In this document: positions 8,371 to 16,907 of the stretch, in pieces
Position numbering within the stretch: the stretch's first letter is position 1
How the letters are laid out: the number at the start of each line of letters is the position of its first letter
Assembly: GCA_028697455.1 (NCBI GenBank)
Contig: JAQVEZ010000001.1
Coordinates: 131,902 to 164,970, forward strand
DNA length: 33,069 bases
Direction: 5' to 3'
Source of the DNA: Minisyncoccota bacterium
GTDB lineage: Bacteria > Patescibacteriota > Minisyncoccia > Phycocordibacterales > UBA1006
The notes under the pieces: generated by a model
Told to the model about the DNA's origin: nothing
What the model saw: only the letters and a program-made list of their open reading frames with translations
The model's database searches: none
Translations under genes and position numbers: made by a program

Positions 8371-9066
8371 TTACTCAAATATAGGAATAGATAAATCTAT
8401 ATCTTGTATTTTTTTAAACTTATATTTCCCATCTGTAAATATTTCTAAACGAAACATTCCGTTAAGAAATTTTCTATACGGGCGATCAGTATATGACATT
8501 AGCCTTAAATAAAATGAATCATCAGTTTTTCCATCAAATAATATAAAATAAAAATGAGAAAAATTAACTCTATTCTCTGGAAAAATACCTTTTAGGAATT
8601 CATGAGAATCAAACCTTTCTGAATCCATATCATTTATGATAACCAATGATTTATCATATCTATATCCAACACCTTGCTTGTGATTAATTTTATTATTTAC
8701 AGTATAATCACGTTTTTCAAAATAATTACTTCCTTTAGAAAATTCACATAAATAAGTTGTTTCTATTTTTTCCAAACTATTTATAAATTTATCCGTTTGA
8801 TGTTCATATTGTAAATCCAAAACATAACCATCATCACTGACTCCATCATCTTTACCACGAATTACCCAACCACCACTAGATTCAATAAATTTTCTGAATG
8901 CACCTATTACACTTAATACATAAAATTCTGCAAAAGAAATATTAAAATGATAGTCTAATTTTCCAGTTTTCTTTAATCTTTCAGGGTTATTCCTTAAGTC
9001 AAGAATACAATGTCTAAAAAAAGTTTCATCTATTATAATCTCCTTTTCTGTTATTTTATTTCCCAT
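8371..9066 (-). CDS. Uncharacterised protein translationally linked to the R-M gene
   Basis: 231 aa ORF whose ATG overlaps the end of the R-M ORF by 16 nt; no recognised motif. Confidence 0.75.
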   Translation of the reverse strand: MGNKITEKEIIIDETFFRHCILDLRNNPERLKKTGKLDYHFNISFAEFYVLSVIGAFRKFIESSGGWVIRGKDDGVSDDGYVLDLQYEHQTDKFINSLEKIETTYLCEFSKGSNYFEKRDYTVNNKINHKQGVGYRYDKSLVIINDMDSERFDSHEFLKGIFPENRVNFSHFYFILFDGKTDDSFYLRLMSYTDRPYRKFLNGMFRLEIFTDGKYKFKKIQDIDLSIPIFE

Positions 9067-12000
9067 ACACCATCAATCTCCTTCATGATCCGATCTGTTT
9101 CTGAGAGGACTTTGATAATTTTTTGATAATGTTCAATGTCTTCGTTGGTGAGGGTTCTTCCCTTTCGGTCCTTGAGCCATTTTTGCGCTGGTTGATAACC
9201 TCCGATATAGGAATTCCAAGCAAGCTCTGGTACATTACCAAAATACTGACTTTCGTTGATAAAGACCTTTCCGTCTTTATAAGAAATTTTGTCTACACTA
9301 TCAGTTCCTGATTCTGGGAAGGTTGTTATAAAATCATAAACCTTTTTATCTTCCATAAGATGCAAAGTTCTCAATTCCTCGCCAAGTTTTACCAAATGCC
9401 AAAAAGTTTCTTTGTTCTCTGGATATGGCACGCGTGGAAAATCTATTTTGAGAAATTCTTTATATTTCTCACGATATGTTGGAGAGTGTAAGACTGCATA
9501 AATATAATCCAAAATATTTTCTGGCGTTGTTTCTCCTACAAGCTCGTTTATTTGTTTCCAAATCTCTTTATCAAGGTTTGGGATTTTTTCGTTTTGATCG
9601 GTATAGAGGTAAAGTGGATAAAAATAAGTTTGAGCAGAAAGATAATTCAAATCCATTATTTTGTTTGTAATAAAAACCTCATTCCAATCTCCACTGGTAG
9701 CCCTCTTTGAAATTAAACTAACATTAGTCTTTCCAACAATATGTTTATTTGTTTTTTCTCTTGGATATGCTAAAAATCCTTTTGAGTTTTCTGTATAGAA
9801 AGTATATCTATCGTCTAATGGTCTATATGATATATCTTCAAAACTTCCATTCCTAAAAACATCTTCCTTTGCCCAAGAAATTTTCCAATCTCTACCGTCA
9901 TTTGGTAAATCAAACTTAGTTCTGATTTCCTCTATATCCATTTCTTTTATAGAGGAAATAATATTTTCTATTTCATTTTTGGAAAACTGTATTGTTAAAT
10001 TATCTCTTTTTGTTTGTATCCCTGAATTATATTCATGAAATATTTCAACAATATTAAACCCTTTCTCGTATTTTTCTATCATTCCAAAATCTTTGGGAAC
10101 AAAGAAATAATACGGTTCAGAATAATTTAAGTTTTCCCACTTAATCTGTTCTATATTATTTTTATTAAGAAAATCATATTTATCTTTTCTTTCTCCATAT
10201 ACATCGTAGTGAAAAACCTCTCCCAATTCGGATTCTTTTTTCTTGTTTGTTTTTACAAAAATATTTATAGAAACACCTTGCATAATATCAAAGACATTTT
10301 GATCCTTACTTCCATCTGGTGCAGTTTCTTTTTTACGAGCATTTCCGTGTAAATCAAGAATGTAAATCTTATCAAAAGACTTCAAAAGTGATTCTCGCAT
10401 TTTTCGATGAGTAATTCCATCAATAAAACTATTGTTTGAAATATATGCAACAATTCCCTCTTGGTTTTTATCAACCATCCACTGAGCAAAACGAATAAAC
10501 TTGATATAGTCATCATCAATATTTATTTTCTTTTCGTTTAAGCCTTTTTTATAATTTTCTATTTTTTCTTGAATCCACTCACCCTTATTGCTTGAACTTA
10601 TTGAATACGGTGGATTTCCTATCACACACATGATTGGATATTCTTTTTTGATTCTTGAAGCTGATTTTGATTCTTCGGCAATACTATCAAGAACTCCAAA
10701 GAGTGTATTTTGGTTTGCATAATCTACGGGAGCTTCAAGTGTGTTGGTGAGATACACCCCGAGTCGTTCGTTGAGATCCTTTGCTCCAAAATCTTGCAAA
10801 GTCATACCGAGTTTGAGGTGCGCAATGGTGTATGACGCCATCATAAGCTCAAATCCATGGAGTCGTGGGAGAAGATCGTTTTTGACATAGGCGTCCCAGC
10901 GACCTTCCTGTCCGATAAAACTTTTATGGATATGGTGAATCACTTCGTTCAAGAAGGTTCCTGTTCCTGTTGCAACGTCAAGGACTTGGACCTTGTGATA
11001 TTCTTTTTTTATTTTTTGATCTTTGCCTGTTTTGGGGTTTAGTTCTTTTTGTTCTCTTTCAATTTTTTCGGTATCGGCAAGCCCCTTCATAAGTGCAAAA
11101 TCATTTTTGAGAATACTGTCTACGGCACGCACAATAAACTGCACCACTGGTTGCGGTGTATAGAATACTCCCATGTCCATTTTCTTTTTGGCGTCATATT
11201 CCTTCAAGAAGTCTTCATAGAAATGAATGATAGGATCTTTTTCTTGTTTTTCTTTTTGATAAAAATCAACAAGGAGTTTGTGAATATCAGCATGAGCAAA
11301 AACTTCACAAAGTTCATCAACAATAAATTTTAGTCGGTCAGGAAAAGCGTTTCCTGCAATATGATCAAAAAACGAACGAAGGAACGGATTGGTTTTTGGA
11401 ACGAGTTCTCGCGCTTCAGCACGAGAAAAATCTTCAGGCGTTGTATCTTCATATCGTGCTGCGAATAATCCATAAACTAATGTTTGCGCATACATATCAG
11501 CAAAGTCTTCGTGACTGAGGCCGTGAATGAGATTTTCGCTGATGTAATGTTCCATATTAACGAGTCCGTCGTAGGTATCTTTACCTGATTCAAGCATTTC
11601 AGAAACATTGTCGCGAATACGACGAGCTTTTCCTCCCATAATCTGTGCAAGGTGAATACCTCGTTTGATTTCTTCTTTGTGTTTTTGTGGAAAATCAAAA
11701 ATAGCCTTTGCTAAGGTTTCGATATTTCCTTTATCAGCAAGCGACAGATTTTTTTTATCAATATCTGCAAGAGTAATGGTATCTACTTTTTCACCATTTC
11801 TAAAAAACCGAAAATCAACATAATCAGAAATAATGAGATTGTCATACCCAAAATAACGTTCTGCTTGATTTGATTTTTCTATTTTATCAAGATCTTCACC
11901 AACTTTTTTTACTTCAATATACAAGACAGGAACTTTGTTCTTGATAATTACAAAGTCAGGCTTGTTTCCATCTATCGCCTTTTGGTCTTGCTGGGTAAAA

Positions 12001-12119
12001 TACCCTTGAGAAGCAGGGAAAATTTCTTTAAGAAAATTCTCAAAAGTCGTTCGGTAAGAGTGCTCTGAACTGTTTATATCTTTATAATATTTTCCAATTT
12101 CTGACAGATAATTATTCAT
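9051..12119 (-). CDS. Single-chain restriction-modification enzyme: N-terminal PD-(D/E)XK nuclease, N6-adenine methyltransferase, Type ISP-like specificity region; no helicase
   Basis: KPDFVIIKNKVPVLYIEVKK (nuclease), GVFYTPQPVVQFIVRAVD, VLDVATGTGTFL (SAM motif), VIGNPPYS (NPPY), GRDWKISWAKEDVFRNGSFEDISYRPLDDRYTFYT (Type ISP-like); ORF-track start is 12128. Confidence 0.88.
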   Translation of the reverse strand: MNNYLSEIGKYYKDINSSEHSYRTTFENFLKEIFPASQGYFTQQDQKAIDGNKPDFVIIKNKVPVLYIEVKKVGEDLDKIEKSNQAERYFGYDNLIISDYVDFRFFRNGEKVDTITLADIDKKNLSLADKGNIETLAKAIFDFPQKHKEEIKRGIHLAQIMGGKARRIRDNVSEMLESGKDTYDGLVNMEHYISENLIHGLSHEDFADMYAQTLVYGLFAARYEDTTPEDFSRAEARELVPKTNPFLRSFFDHIAGNAFPDRLKFIVDELCEVFAHADIHKLLVDFYQKEKQEKDPIIHFYEDFLKEYDAKKKMDMGVFYTPQPVVQFIVRAVDSILKNDFALMKGLADTEKIEREQKELNPKTGKDQKIKKEYHKVQVLDVATGTGTFLNEVIHHIHKSFIGQEGRWDAYVKNDLLPRLHGFELMMASYTIAHLKLGMTLQDFGAKDLNERLGVYLTNTLEAPVDYANQNTLFGVLDSIAEESKSASRIKKEYPIMCVIGNPPYSISSSNKGEWIQEKIENYKKGLNEKKINIDDDYIKFIRFAQWMVDKNQEGIVAYISNNSFIDGITHRKMRESLLKSFDKIYILDLHGNARKKETAPDGSKDQNVFDIMQGVSINIFVKTNKKKESELGEVFHYDVYGERKDKYDFLNKNNIEQIKWENLNYSEPYYFFVPKDFGMIEKYEKGFNIVEIFHEYNSGIQTKRDNLTIQFSKNEIENIISSIKEMDIEEIRTKFDLPNDGRDWKISWAKEDVFRNGSFEDISYRPLDDRYTFYTENSKGFLAYPREKTNKHIVGKTNVSLISKRATSGDWNEVFITNKIMDLNYLSAQTYFYPLYLYTDQNEKIPNLDKEIWKQINELVGETTPENILDYIYAVLHSPTYREKYKEFLKIDFPRVPYPENKETFWHLVKLGEELRTLHLMEDKKVYDFITTFPESGTDSVDKISYKDGKVFINESQYFGNVPELAWNSYIGGYQPAQKWLKDRKGRTLTNEDIEHYQKIIKVLSETDRIMKEIDGVWEIK

Positions 12120-12162
12120 TATTCTCATAGTATACCAAAAAACCTCAAATTAAATGAGGAAT

Positions 12163-12708
12163 TTAAGGGGTATTGTTTGTTGTGAGCTTCTCAAGAATAT
12201 CTTTGATAACAACAGAATACTCCTGTCCTACTCGCACTCGAAAGAACGGAACGCCAACACTATCTAAAATATCATTTTTAATTTTATCGTATCTTGATTG
12301 TTGTTCTTGTTTATGACCAAAACCGTCAAGCTCAATAACACAAACGATTTTACTAGTATTTTTACCAAGGAGAACAAAATCTAAATGTTTGGATTTTATA
12401 TAATTTCTTTTGATATTATTTTCCCGATAGCCAAGTTGTCCTGTAGTGGTGACCACATCTTCAAGTCGTACTTTTGAAAGAATATTAAAAGAATTTTCTG
12501 CTTGTCTAATAAGTTCTTCATAAAAAGGTTTTTCAGTATAAGTGAAAAAATAATCTCGTAATTTAAAATAAGATCCAATATTTTTTTGTCCTTCTGTCCT
12601 TCGTCCCAAATTATAAGAAGAAGAATTCAAAAAACTTCTCAAGGCAAGAACAATAAAAAAGAAAGAAATACCAAAGAAACAAAAAATAATAAAAACAAAA
12701 AATACCAT
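12163..12708 (-). CDS. Membrane-anchored DUF2726 domain protein
   Basis: N-terminal TM; LDFVLLGKNTSKIVCVIELDGFGHKQEQQSRYDKIKNDILDSVGVPFFRVRV. Confidence 0.75.
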   Translation of the reverse strand: MVFFVFIIFCFFGISFFFIVLALRSFLNSSSYNLGRRTEGQKNIGSYFKLRDYFFTYTEKPFYEELIRQAENSFNILSKVRLEDVVTTTGQLGYRENNIKRNYIKSKHLDFVLLGKNTSKIVCVIELDGFGHKQEQQSRYDKIKNDILDSVGVPFFRVRVGQEYSVVIKDILEKLTTNNTP

Positions 12709-12784
12709 ACCAAAAGTATAACATTTTTATATAGAGAGAATTAAACCCTCTTTTTTCGAATCCTTTCTGATCAGGTAAAGCAAA

Positions 12785-12817
12785 AAGCATCTCCATACTT
12801 TTGTATGGAGATGCTCT
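12785..12817 (-). terminator. Intrinsic terminator downstream of tRNA-Gln
   Basis: Minus strand GCATCTCCATAC-AAAA-GTATGGAGATGC-TTTTTG. Confidence 0.85.
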
Positions 12818-12825
12818 GCTTTATG

Positions 12826-12896
12826 CTGCCAGACTAGGATTCGAACCTAGATAGCCAGGACCAAAACCTGGAGTCCTACCATTAGACGATCTGGCA
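12826..12896 (-). tRNA. tRNA-Gln(UUG)
   Basis: TGCCAGA TC GTCT AATGGTA GGAC T CCAGG TTTTGGT CCTGG CTAT CTAGG TTCGAAT CCTAG TCTGGCA G; full cloverleaf, anticodon TTG, discriminator G, CCA not encoded. Confidence 0.95.
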
Positions 12897-12924
12897 ATAA
12901 ATTTAAAATATATGTGTAACTGTT

Positions 12925-13070
12925 TTTGTGAGAGAATATCAGGTTTTGAGCAAAACCTAGCCTATCACCTGTTCGCACGCTCACAGCGGTGATTTCCGAG
13001 TAAACTCGGAACCGGATACTTTCCTTTTCAAAAGCAAAGTATTCCTACCATTAGACGATCTGGCAATAAA
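12925..13070 (-). repeat. Tandem unit A: tRNA-Gln 5' half fused to a multi-hairpin element
   Basis: tcctaccattagacgatctggcaata at 13043-13068 matches 12874-12899 of the tRNA gene; rest nearly identical to unit B. Confidence 0.9.
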
Positions 13071-13094
13071 ATTAAAATATATATTTGTAAATAT

Positions 13095-13240
13095 TTTTTG
13101 TGAAAGAATATCAGGTTTTGAGCAAAACCTAGCCTATCACCTGTTCGCACGCTCACAACGGTGATTTCCGAGTAAACTCGGAACCGGGTACTTTCCTTTT
13201 CAAAAGCAAAGTATTCCTACCATTAGACGATCTGGCAATA
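13095..13240 (-). repeat. Tandem unit B: tRNA-Gln 5' half fused to a multi-hairpin element
   Basis: Same 26-nt block at 13215-13240; period to unit A 172 bp, unit A to tRNA 169 bp. Confidence 0.9.
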
Positions 13241-13268
13241 AGTTTAAAACAAAATTCCTTGAACAAAA

Positions 13269-13295
13269 AACAAGGTTGTGCATGACAACCTTGTT
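13269..13295. terminator. Terminator-like inverted repeat overlapping the dnaX stop
   Basis: aacaaggttgt-gcatg-acaaccttgtt. Confidence 0.6.
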
Positions 13296-14328
13296 ACTCA
13301 TTATTATCAATAATCTCTAAAATTGCAAGTTCAATAGGTGCGTACTTGAGGAACGCTGACGAGATTTTTCCATAGGTTTCGAGAATTTTTGAAAGAAGCG
13401 CTGAGTGAATATTGTTTTTGTCTTTTGCAAGACTTTCAAGAAAAAGATACTGGTCTTCACCGAGGTCTTCTTTGATTTCTGCAGCTCGTTTTGGGGAAAA
13501 TCGTATTTGAAGAACAGAACGAATATTCCGAGTAAGGAGTTCAAGAAAAATAACAGGATCAGTATTGTTTGCTTCAGCTTCGTGAATAATTTCGAGAGCC
13601 TTCTCAGCATTTCGCTCATTAATAGCGGTGAGAAGCTCGTGTATCATGGTCTGTCGTGGCGCTCCGGTAACGCTTTCAACTTCTTCTCGAGTGAGCTCCT
13701 TGTCAGCGCTGTATGACATAAGTTTCTGCAAAACTCCCTGTGTATCACGATAGGACCCGTTTCCGAGAATCGCAACGAGATCAAGAGCTCCTTCATCAAT
13801 ATGATAACCCTCTCTCTCGACAACTTTTGAAATCATTTCTTTGAGAAGTTTCTGTGTTGGTGCTCGAAAATTAAAAATCTGACACCGAGAAGCAATCGTA
13901 ATAGGAATTTTATCAAGTTCTGTTGTCGCAAGGATAAAGACAACATGAGCAGGTGGCTCTTCAAGCGTCTTGAGAAAAGCATTAAAGGCTTCCTTGGTAA
14001 GCATATGAGCTTCGTCGAGAATATAAACTTTCTTTTCGCTATCAAAAGGCAGCGAAAGAACTGATTCTCGGAGGGCCCGAACATCTTCAATCTTACGATT
14101 TGAAGCTGCGTCCATTTCAACAATATCATTTGAAGAACAACCCAAAGCACGAGCGAAGATTCTCGCTGTTGTCGTCTTTCCCGTTCCTCGTGGACCCGAA
14201 AAGATATATGCGTGTCCCGTTGTCCCCTGCTCGAGAGACCCTTTGAGAACTTTTATGATATGTTCCTGCCCAAAAATTTCTTCAAAACTCTCTGGGCGAT
14301 ATTTTTGATACAAAACTTGTTTATCCAT
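13294..14328 (-). CDS. dnaX: DNA polymerase III gamma subunit (DnaX), short form without zinc module
   Basis: MDKQVLYQKYRPESFEEIFGQEHIIKVL, GPRGTGKTTTARIFARAL, VYILDEAHMLTKEAFNAFLKTLEEPP; start chosen at MDKQV. Confidence 0.93.
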   Translation of the reverse strand: MDKQVLYQKYRPESFEEIFGQEHIIKVLKGSLEQGTTGHAYIFSGPRGTGKTTTARIFARALGCSSNDIVEMDAASNRKIEDVRALRESVLSLPFDSEKKVYILDEAHMLTKEAFNAFLKTLEEPPAHVVFILATTELDKIPITIASRCQIFNFRAPTQKLLKEMISKVVEREGYHIDEGALDLVAILGNGSYRDTQGVLQKLMSYSADKELTREEVESVTGAPRQTMIHELLTAINERNAEKALEIIHEAEANNTDPVIFLELLTRNIRSVLQIRFSPKRAAEIKEDLGEDQYLFLESLAKDKNNIHSALLSKILETYGKISSAFLKYAPIELAILEIIDNNE

Positions 14329-14360
14329 AGCAAAAGTATACACAATAATAAAAGGAAGCC

Positions 14361-15398
14361 CTAACAAGGGATTTGTTCGTCGAGAATATCGGGATGTTCT
14401 TTTTGAAATGCTGCACAAATATCTTCAATTTCCTTGAGGGTGTGTGCATCCATGAGGGCAATTCTCAATTCTTTTGAATCTGTAAAACCGCTCACGTAGG
14501 CTTTGTAGTGTTTTTTCATGATCGCAAAATTCTTATGGTCTCCAAGCTCTTCCAAAAAGAGTTTTGTGTGTTCGAGAAGTACCTCAAGTTTGTCTTTGAC
14601 ACTTACCGTATTTTTATCATGATCAAAAAACCAAGGATTTCCAAAAATTCCTCTCCCTATCATAATTCCATCAAGCTTATAATTCTCGGCAAAGCGATAC
14701 GCTTGATCCAAAGAAACAACATCTCCGTTCCCAAGAATTTTTGTTGTCTTACCTGATGCACGGACGATCTCTCCTGCTCGTGCAATCCAGTCCCAATTTG
14801 CTGGAACCTTGCTCATAACCTTACGAGTACGCCCATGGAGAATAATGGCTGCAATATCACATTCAAGGAGTGCAGGAATCCATTCTTCAATTTGGTTTTC
14901 TGTCCAGCCGACACGTGTCTTTACCGAGATGGGGATTTTGCCATCAACACCTCTTTTTGCTGCGTAGATGACTTCTTGAGCTTGTTTGGGATTCTTAATA
15001 AGCGCAGAACCAGCTCCTTGTTTACAGATATTTTTTTCTGGGCACCCCATGTTGATATCAACACCATCAAAACCCAGCGAAAGACACAATCGTGCAGCCT
15101 TCTCTACGGTATCAGGGTTACTCGAAAAAATCTGAGCAACAATCGGATGCTCGTGGGACGAGAACCGTAAATCCTTGATAAGTTTTTCTCTCCCCTGTTC
15201 GTGATCAAGCCCATCAGCCGAAACAAACTCGGTATAAAAAACATGAGGACCCCCATTAGTTTCCCCATGTCGTGAATACTTTGCAATAATTTTACGAAAG
15301 GCACTGTCCGTCACGTCCGCCATAGGGGCAAGAACAAGAAAAGGGTTTGGGAGCTTCTCCCAAAAGCCCATTATTATTTTTTCATTATTATTCTTCAT
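14361..15398 (-). CDS. dus: tRNA-dihydrouridine synthase
   Basis: FLVLAPMADVTDSAFR, DGVDINMGCPEKNICKQGAGSALI, VKTRVGW, LHGRTR, GNGDV, GIMIGRGIFGNPW; start chosen at MKNNNEK. Confidence 0.94.
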   Translation of the reverse strand: MKNNNEKIIMGFWEKLPNPFLVLAPMADVTDSAFRKIIAKYSRHGETNGGPHVFYTEFVSADGLDHEQGREKLIKDLRFSSHEHPIVAQIFSSNPDTVEKAARLCLSLGFDGVDINMGCPEKNICKQGAGSALIKNPKQAQEVIYAAKRGVDGKIPISVKTRVGWTENQIEEWIPALLECDIAAIILHGRTRKVMSKVPANWDWIARAGEIVRASGKTTKILGNGDVVSLDQAYRFAENYKLDGIMIGRGIFGNPWFFDHDKNTVSVKDKLEVLLEHTKLFLEELGDHKNFAIMKKHYKAYVSGFTDSKELRIALMDAHTLKEIEDICAAFQKEHPDILDEQIPC

Positions 15399-16293
15399 GG
15401 TCGTTATGAAAAGACTGTGGTGAGAACGTATAAAAAATTCTTCCATCAACACGAAGGTCAAGTGATTCAAGGTTTTGCGGCTGCTCTCGAAAATCTTTTT
15501 CAAATCCTGGTGTTCCAAATGCTATACCAATATTTCGAAAGAGTGTAGCATAATCATCACTCTGATTAAAAAAGAGTTTTGGAAATGGTCGTTCGTAGAG
15601 CGTTGTATCAATCGAAGAAATTTCCATACTCACATCATCAAACTCCTCAAAGAAAATTCTAAAAACATGAATTCCATATTCAGACTGTATTGCCTCCAAA
15701 AACGTCAAAAAATCTTCTAGTGGGACATTCTTGCTGTATGAAAAAACATTTTCTCCAAGGAAATAATTTTGCCCTTCTCTTTGCGGAAGGAAGAAAAATT
15801 TTAAGAAAATATCTCCTGAAAAATACGGAGCTCGTGCATAAAGAATTCCATCATTATCAGCAAAATAGCATTCTTCATCAAGAGCTTGTTCATACTCTTT
15901 ATTCACACACCAAAGCGAGTGGGCAAAACGCTCATCAAGAGTAATCACAAGTCTTTTTGTTTCAACTAAACCTGCATCGACTTTGAGTATCTTAGGAAAT
16001 TTTGTCCTAAGTCTATTTTCAAGTTGCGCGGAAGAAAAAAGCAGAAAATTTCTTTTTGGTAAAAGCCAGAGATACTTTTCAGAGAGAAATTCATTAATAT
16101 CAAGCAAAAGCTCTTCTTCTCCAAGTGTTTGCTCTCCACTTATTTCAATCTCTTTAATGAGAAAATAATCATTATTCATAATAATAACGAAAGAAACGAG
16201 AATAATAATCAAAGCCCCCCAAAAAAACACCGTTCGTTTGTTGGAGCGTTTCTTTTCTCTCAGAGTTTTTCGATTATTAATATCTCGATACAT
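15388..16293 (-). CDS. FtsQ-like cell division protein with POTRA-type domain
   Basis: Basic N-terminus, single TM, then FLIKEIEISGEQTLGEEELLLDI...LWLLPKRNFLLFSSAQLENRLRTKFPKILKVDAGLVETKRLVITLDER. Confidence 0.7.
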   Translation of the reverse strand: MYRDINNRKTLREKKRSNKRTVFFWGALIIILVSFVIIMNNDYFLIKEIEISGEQTLGEEELLLDINEFLSEKYLWLLPKRNFLLFSSAQLENRLRTKFPKILKVDAGLVETKRLVITLDERFAHSLWCVNKEYEQALDEECYFADNDGILYARAPYFSGDIFLKFFFLPQREGQNYFLGENVFSYSKNVPLEDFLTFLEAIQSEYGIHVFRIFFEEFDDVSMEISSIDTTLYERPFPKLFFNQSDDYATLFRNIGIAFGTPGFEKDFREQPQNLESLDLRVDGRIFYTFSPQSFHNDHEE

Positions 16294-16385
16294 ATGAGCT
16301 AGCTCTATAGTAGCAAAAATTTCTCTTTTATAAAAAATAAAAAGCGAATTTTTTAAATCCGCTTTTTGGCTTGGTTTTTTCTTAC

Positions 16386-16826
16386 TTAGAGAGTGAGGTC
16401 AAACTCCTTAAGATAAAGACGTCTGATTTTGGTATCGAAGCTTCCTTTTGACGAAGCATCTTCCACTTCAACCTCATCAAGATCAAAGGCTTTCTTGATA
16501 GCTTCAATGATTAGAGGCTTCATATCAGCCCAATCAACAAAAGGGGCTTTCACAATCGTAATAGTGAGAATTTTCTCCCTACGTATCCAAACCCTGATAA
16601 CTCCTTGGATGGATTCTATTGGATGGATAATCTCCAAAGCTTGTTTGTCTCTGAATGAATCATAAAGACGTCCTCGCATAAAGGAGCGATGAGTAGTCTC
16701 TTTAAGGATGTGAAATGAAAGATAGTCCTCATTGGGGTGTTCTTCGATTACTATCTTGGGGGGTCTTTTGACGTCTTCTGTTTTTAGAGAAAAGAATATT
16801 GAAAAAAAATTAAATACTTTTTTCAT
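16386..16826 (-). CDS. Small hypothetical protein, possibly Nfu/NifU N-terminal-like
   Basis: SFRDKQALEIIHPIESIQGVIRVWIRREKILTITIVKAPFVDWADMKPLIIEAIKKAF resembles the Nfu_N pattern; weak. Confidence 0.4.
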   Translation of the reverse strand: MKKVFNFFSIFFSLKTEDVKRPPKIVIEEHPNEDYLSFHILKETTHRSFMRGRLYDSFRDKQALEIIHPIESIQGVIRVWIRREKILTITIVKAPFVDWADMKPLIIEAIKKAFDLDEVEVEDASSKGSFDTKIRRLYLKEFDLTL

Positions 16827-16907
16827 TTTTTATTGTTTGTTTAAGATAAATATGCCAAATTATACATAATTGTCAAATACCCAAAAATAAAAAGCCTGTG
16901 TGGCTTA

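Noticed and set aside
12826-13240. Integrative-element att repeats at tRNA-Gln
   Set aside because: Duplicated part is the 5' half, no integrase is visible, and I found no copy of the tRNA 3' end downstream
12925-13240. CRISPR-like array
   Set aside because: Only two ~146-nt units with near-identical spacers; no short repeats, variable spacers or cas genes
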